Assembly: GCA_035307765.1 (NCBI GenBank)
Contig: DATGHU010000048.1
Coordinates: forward strand, 1 to 64,000
Direction: 5' to 3'
DNA length: 64,000 nt
From: a bacterium
GTDB lineage: Bacteria; Sysuimicrobiota; Sysuimicrobiia; Sysuimicrobiales; Segetimicrobiaceae
Shown in pieces: positions 60,505-64,000 of this stretch. The first letter of the stretch is position 1. Every line of letters begins with the position of its first letter. The notes below the pieces were generated by a model. The model searched no databases and was not told the DNA's origin. It saw nothing but the letters and a program-made list of their open reading frames with translations. The translations under genes were made by a program, and so were the position numbers.

Positions 60505-61339
60505 GCCGCCACCTCCAGAGCCGCGGGCTCAGGACCCCGTTCGGCAGGTAGATCGTGACCAGGACGAGGATCGCGCCGTTCATGAGCAGACGGTATTCGC
60601 GCAAGAACCGTAGCGACTCCGGCAGAATTGTGAGGACCATCCCGCCGATGATCGGACCGAAGAAGCTCGCCGTCCCCCCGAAGATCGCGTAGGTCAGAAT
60701 GTTGACGGCTTCGGAGAAGCTCGCCTGAGCGGGGTTGATGATGTAGGTGAAGTGCACCGAGAGCCCGCCGGCGAGACCGGAGATGAGGCCGGCGAGGGCG
60801 AAGGCCAGCACCTTGTAGTAGGTGATCCGAATCCCCATCGCCTGGGCGGCGGTCTCATCCTGGCGGATCGCGGCGAACGCCCGCCCGACCTTCGACCGCT
60901 CCAGACGGTAGAAGAAGAATGCGGCCGCCAGCAAGATGCCGTAGACGTGCCAGAAGGTGACCAGCGCCGGAATTCCCACCAACCCCAACGCGCCCCCCGT
61001 GATCTTGAGGTTGAGGGCGACGACGCGGACGACCTCGCCGAAGGCGAGGGTGGCGATGGCCAGGTAGACGCCGCGCAGCCGGAGCGACGGAACCCCAATG
61101 ACGACCGCGACGAGCATCGCCAGCCCGGATCCGGCGAGAAGGGCGACCCACAGCGGGGTGTGATAGTTGCGAGTCAAGATCGCCGCCGCGTAGCCTCCGA
61201 TCGCTGCCAGGGCGGCGTTGCCGAGGGAGAGCTGGCCGGCCATCAGTGTGACGTAGATGGACAGGGCGAGGAGGGCCGCCACCCCGGCAAAGAGGATCAG
61301 CGTGCTGTAGGCGGCATAAAACGAAAGGATCACGGACAT
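60491..61339 (-). CDS. livM: Branched-chain amino acid-type ABC permease, LivM-like
   Basis: A 282-residue membrane protein with about eight helices. LAGQLSLGNAALAAIGGYAA is the LivM signature; GVYLAIATLAFGEVVRVVAL and the cytoplasmic FAAIRQDETAAQAMGIRITY, which docks the ATPases, follow. The start is ATG 61339 behind GGGGGGAGG. Gene order on the minus strand is livK, livH, livM, then the fused ATPase. Confidence 0.94.
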   Translation of the reverse strand: MSVILSFYAAYSTLILFAGVAALLALSIYVTLMAGQLSLGNAALAAIGGYAAAILTRNYHTPLWVALLAGSGLAMLVAVVIGVPSLRLRGVYLAIATLAFGEVVRVVALNLKITGGALGLVGIPALVTFWHVYGILLAAAFFFYRLERSKVGRAFAAIRQDETAAQAMGIRITYYKVLAFALAGLISGLAGGLSVHFTYIINPAQASFSEAVNILTYAIFGGTASFFGPIIGGMVLTILPESLRFLREYRLLMNGAILVLVTIYLPNGVLSPRLWRWRRARL

Positions 61340-61371
61340 CCCCGCCGCCTCCCCCCGCCGCCGATCCGCAT

Positions 61372-62262
61372 TCAGGCCTCGCGGCCCTGCTGCTGTCCTA
61401 ACAGGCCGGTGGGCCTCACGACCAGCACGAGGAACAGCAGCCCGAAGGCGACGCCGTCCCGGTAGCTGCTGTTCAGGTACTGGACGATCATGATCTCGCC
61501 GATGCCCATCACCAGGCCTCCCAGCACGGCGCCGGTGATGTCTCCCATGCCTCCGAGGATGATCGCGGCGAGCCCTTTGAGCCCGTAGGTGGTGCCCATG
61601 AATGGGGAGACGCTCCCCTGGAGGAGCATGCCGACCAACACCCCGGCGACACCACCGAGGGCGGAGCTGAGGAAGAACGTGAACAGCACCACCCGGTCGA
61701 ACGGCATCCCGAGGAGGCTCGCCGTGGCGGGGTTCTCGGCGACCGCCCGGATCGCCAGCCCCAGCTTGGTGCGGGTGAGGAGCAGGCGGAGGCCGACCAG
61801 CAGCAGGACCGTCGTGGCCAGGACGATGATCTGCAGGAGGCTGACGGTGACCCCGCCGCCGGAAATGAATCGGATGGGCACCGCACTCGGAGGATAGCTG
61901 AGCGGCTCCGATCCCCAGAGGATCTGCGCCAGATTGACCAGGATCAGGGCGATGCCGATGGAGGTGATCAGCGACGACAGGCGGCCGGCCTGGCGGACGC
62001 GGAGCGGGCGAAAGGCGATGCGGTCGATGGCGATGCCGAGGAGGCCGGTGCCGATCGAGGCACCGAGCAGGGCCTCGAGGAAGTTGGCATTCAGGCGGGT
62101 GAACAGCGTGTAGGCGAACAACGCGCCGACGGCCAGGATGGCGGCGTGGGCCAGGTTGATGATTTCGAGCACGCCGAAGATCAGCGTGAACCCGAGCGCG
62201 AACAGCGCGTAGACCGAACCGAGGGAGATGCCGTTGATCAGCTGTTGGAGGAAGACGACCAT
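61372..62262 (-). CDS. livH: Branched-chain amino acid-type ABC permease, LivH-like
   Basis: A 296-residue permease, eight helices. QQLINGISLGSVYALFALGF and TLIFGVLEIINLAHAAILAV are the family start, with the cytoplasmic IRAVAENPATASLLGMPFDR. ATG 62262 has no purine-rich site; the bases before it are pyrimidine-rich (CCCTTCCCCG), and a strong hairpin stands just upstream. That is unusual next to the well-placed sites of its neighbours and suggests translation is coupled to, or reduced relative to, the binding protein. Confidence 0.93.
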   Translation of the reverse strand: MVVFLQQLINGISLGSVYALFALGFTLIFGVLEIINLAHAAILAVGALFAYTLFTRLNANFLEALLGASIGTGLLGIAIDRIAFRPLRVRQAGRLSSLITSIGIALILVNLAQILWGSEPLSYPPSAVPIRFISGGGVTVSLLQIIVLATTVLLLVGLRLLLTRTKLGLAIRAVAENPATASLLGMPFDRVVLFTFFLSSALGGVAGVLVGMLLQGSVSPFMGTTYGLKGLAAIILGGMGDITGAVLGGLVMGIGEIMIVQYLNSSYRDGVAFGLLFLVLVVRPTGLLGQQQGREA

Positions 62263-62270
62263 CGGGGAAG

Positions 62271-62300
62271 GGGGGGAGGGGCCCTCGGCGCCCTCCCCCC
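62271..62300. repeat. 10-bp hairpin between livK and livH
   Basis: GGGGGGAGGG (62271-62280) pairs with CCCTCCCCCC (62291-62300) over ten bases. It sits in the 40-base gap between the livK stop and the livH start. Such hairpins often protect the upstream binding-protein message, so that livK is made in excess over the permeases. It lacks a T-run. Confidence 0.7.
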
Positions 62301-62302
62301 GC

Positions 62303-63445
62303 CTACTTCGAAGGGGTCAACTCGACGAATCGGCCGCCGCGCACCACCGCGACGTACGTGCGCGGCTGGATGACGTCCCGGTCCGGCCCGATGCTGATCC
62401 TCCCCAGCGGAGTTTCAAAGTTCTTGATCGTGGTAAGGGCCTGGGCGATCCTGCCGCGCTGCGCCTTGATGTCTTCGCCGCCCGTCAGGTTCGCACGACG
62501 GACCGCCTCGGCTACGACCAAGGCGCCCGCGTACGCCTGGGCGGCAAACTGGTTGGGCTCCTTCTTGTACGTGGCCCGGTACGAATCGTAAAACTTGAGG
62601 TTGACCGAAGTCGGCGCGCTCGGCACCCAGGCGGTGCCGACGATCAGCCCCTCCGCCGCCGCCCCCGCTCGGGTGATGATGTTGGTGTCGTTGAACCCGT
62701 TGCCGCCGATGAACGGGACGGTGATGCCGAGGTTGTGGGCCTGAATCAGGAGCAGGGTTCCTTCGCGAGCCAGGGCGCTGACCACGATCGCCTGGGGGTT
62801 GGCCGCCTTCGCTTTGGTGAGCTGCGCCGAGAAGTCGCTGTCCCCTCTGGCGAAGGTGATCGTGTCGGCGATCTGGATCCCATTCTTCTGCAGTTCCTCG
62901 GCGAACGTTTTGTAGCCCGATACCGTAAAGTCGTCGGCGTTATCGTAGAGGACGACGACCCGCTGGAGGTTGAGGGTTGCCTTTGCCACGGCGATCGACT
63001 TCGGGATCTGTACAGCCTCTGGCGCCGACACCCGGAAGATCGTCGGGCCGATCTGCGGGATGCCCTTGGCGGTATTGCTGACGCCGACGACCGGCACCCC
63101 CGCCTGCACGGCGAGCGGATCGGCACCGAATGCCTGCGAGCTCAGAACGGGGCCGAGGATGGCCGCGACCTGATCGCGCTGGATGAACTTTTGGAACACG
63201 TTAATCGCGCCGTCCCGCCCGCCGCCGGTGTCTTCAAGGATCGGATCGATCTTCACCTGTCCCTTGTCGTTGATTTGCTTGAACGCCAGCATGAAGCCGT
63301 TTCGGATCGGCTCACCGTACACCGAGATGTCGCCGGTGATGCCGACGGCGAGGCCGATCTTCACCGGTTGAGACTGCGCCGCCCACCCGGCCGACGCGGC
63401 GAGGGCCAGCACCAGTATCGGGATTCCCCATCGCTTTGCGATCAT
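62303..63445 (-). CDS. livK: Branched-chain amino acid-type binding protein, LivK-like
   Basis: A 380-residue periplasmic binding protein, the first gene of this importer operon. The signal peptide (AKRWGIPILVLALAASAGWA) is followed by VKIGLAVGITGDISVYGEPI, then QFAAQAYAGALVVAEAVRRA and VPVVGVSNTAKGIPQIGPTI. The family covers branched-chain amino acids, amides, urea and aromatic acids; the permeases and fused ATPase follow, so this is a complete importer. Actual ligand not predictable. Confidence 0.93.
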   Translation of the reverse strand: MIAKRWGIPILVLALAASAGWAAQSQPVKIGLAVGITGDISVYGEPIRNGFMLAFKQINDKGQVKIDPILEDTGGGRDGAINVFQKFIQRDQVAAILGPVLSSQAFGADPLAVQAGVPVVGVSNTAKGIPQIGPTIFRVSAPEAVQIPKSIAVAKATLNLQRVVVLYDNADDFTVSGYKTFAEELQKNGIQIADTITFARGDSDFSAQLTKAKAANPQAIVVSALAREGTLLLIQAHNLGITVPFIGGNGFNDTNIITRAGAAAEGLIVGTAWVPSAPTSVNLKFYDSYRATYKKEPNQFAAQAYAGALVVAEAVRRANLTGGEDIKAQRGRIAQALTTIKNFETPLGRISIGPDRDVIQPRTYVAVVRGGRFVELTPSK

Positions 63446-63585
63446 GCGCCACCGCCCGTGTTTCCGAAGAGGATACGACGATGTGGGGGCGATTCCTCCG
63501 GCGGGCCATCAAGGCCCGCGGCAGGAGGTGCGTGGACGCGCACGCAATGAACCCTGTCGATCGCCGCCGTCATCGAGGAGGGAGC

Positions 63586-64000
63586 ATGGAAGCGCAACCG
63601 GAGGGACCGTTGGGGTTGCGGGTGGGGCAGAAGGCCTCGCGAACGAAGTCGGTGACCGAGGCCGATCTCCGCATGTACGCGGAGATCACCGGCGACTACA
63701 ATCCGCTCCACTTCGACGACGCGTTCGCCGCCCGGACGCGGTTTCGCCGCCGCGTCGCCCAAGGCGGGATCACCGCCGGCCTCCTGAACGCGCTCGTGGC
63801 CATGGATCTTCCGGGCCCGGGGACGGTGTTCATGAGCCAGTCGCTCACCTACCGAGCGCCGGTCTTCGTCGGTGATCTGCTCACGGCTACGGTGGAGGTG
63901 GCGGGGCTCAAACCCGACAAACCCGTCTGCCACCTCACGTTCACGATCAACAACCAGCACGGCGAGGTCGTTCTGGATGCAGACGCGTGGACGTACACGC
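63586..64000 (+). CDS. MaoC-like (R)-enoyl-CoA hydratase, N-terminal part (cut by window end)
   Basis: The first 138 codons of a hot-dog-fold enzyme. VTEADLRMYAEITGDYNPLH and FDDAFAARTRFRRRVAQGGI carry the catalytic Asp and His (DxxxxH: D-YNPLH) of the MaoC/PhaJ group. The window ends before a stop, at about the usual family length of 140-150 residues. GAGGAGGG precedes ATG 63586. It stands divergent from the livK operon. Confidence 0.9.
   Translation, partial: MEAQPEGPLGLRVGQKASRTKSVTEADLRMYAEITGDYNPLHFDDAFAARTRFRRRVAQGGITAGLLNALVAMDLPGPGTVFMSQSLTYRAPVFVGDLLTATVEVAGLKPDKPVCHLTFTINNQHGEVVLDADAWTYT

Noticed and set aside
62228-63550. 440-codon plus-strand frame antisense to livK
   Set aside because: livK has a signal peptide and family motifs; the antisense frame is a GC-driven shadow.

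Overview
The window comes from a high-GC bacterial chromosome. I see no rRNA, tRNA, CRISPR array or intact insertion sequence. Most genes have strong GGAGG-type ribosome binding sites, GTG and TTG starts are common, and F420-type, CRP, NarL and Tat-secreted proteins occur together. This fits an uncultured soil or subsurface Terrabacteria-like lineage, but nothing here fixes the phylum. The two halves look different: positions 1 to about 28,900 are gene-poor, with many 300-770 base gaps, small orphan genes and visibly lower GC. From about 28,900 to the end the genes are tightly packed, GC-rich and mostly catabolic.

Region 1 (1-7,100, mostly minus strand) is a stress and metal block: the start of an HlyD-type adaptor, a broken metal-binding-domain remnant, a P1B-type metal ATPase co-transcribed with a CBS-BON protein, a 53-residue membrane protein, an orphan NarL-type response regulator, and a USP-CBS-BON fusion. 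With the hemerythrin gene that follows, it resembles a DosR-like hypoxia/redox set. Region 2 (7,700-10,770) is a compact run of hemerythrin-DUF2249, DUF59 (SufT-like), cupin, NnrS-like and CopD-like genes, suggesting nitric oxide or redox handling. Region 3 (11,440-13,610) is a sulfur-transfer operon: DsrE-like, TusA, sulfide:quinone-reductase-like flavoprotein and a small unknown. Region 4 (13,790-28,860) is scattered: a DadA-like FAD oxidase, an LLM-type oxidoreductase, exported proteins, a SPOR-domain protein, an MFS transporter, an orphan periplasmic binding protein, a WxxGxW-repeat protein, and a trio of DNA-binding-like genes whose central member is a degenerate LAGLIDADG protein.

Region 5 (28,920-32,515) has PdxA-family dehydrogenase divergent from an acyl-CoA synthetase, then a small membrane protein and a VOC protein. 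Region 6 (32,850-40,420) is the most striking locus: a GntR/FCD regulator with a perfect 16-bp palindrome just upstream, then FdrA, DUF1116, carbamate kinase, a biuret-hydrolase-like isochorismatase-fold enzyme, an NCS2 permease, and a free-standing homologue of the allophanate hydrolase C-terminal domain. The genes overlap or nearly abut. They suggest uptake and stepwise breakdown of a ureide, with carbamoyl phosphate used to make ATP.

Region 7 (40,500-53,150) holds a cupredoxin followed by three strong hairpins, a frameshifted P1-type peptidase, a cupin, a ParB-like orphan, an M20 amidohydrolase, a TMEM175-type channel, a quinone oxidoreductase-like MDR protein, and a peptide-type ABC importer with two paralogous Tat-exported binding proteins and two permeases but no ATPase. 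Region 8 (53,270-64,000) has an atypical NarL-type regulator, an HtrA-like protease without a signal peptide, a CRP-family regulator, xanthine phosphoribosyltransferase, a glycerophosphodiesterase beside a UgpB-like binding protein, a complete branched-chain-amino-acid-type ABC importer whose two ATPases are fused, and the start of a MaoC-like hydratase gene.
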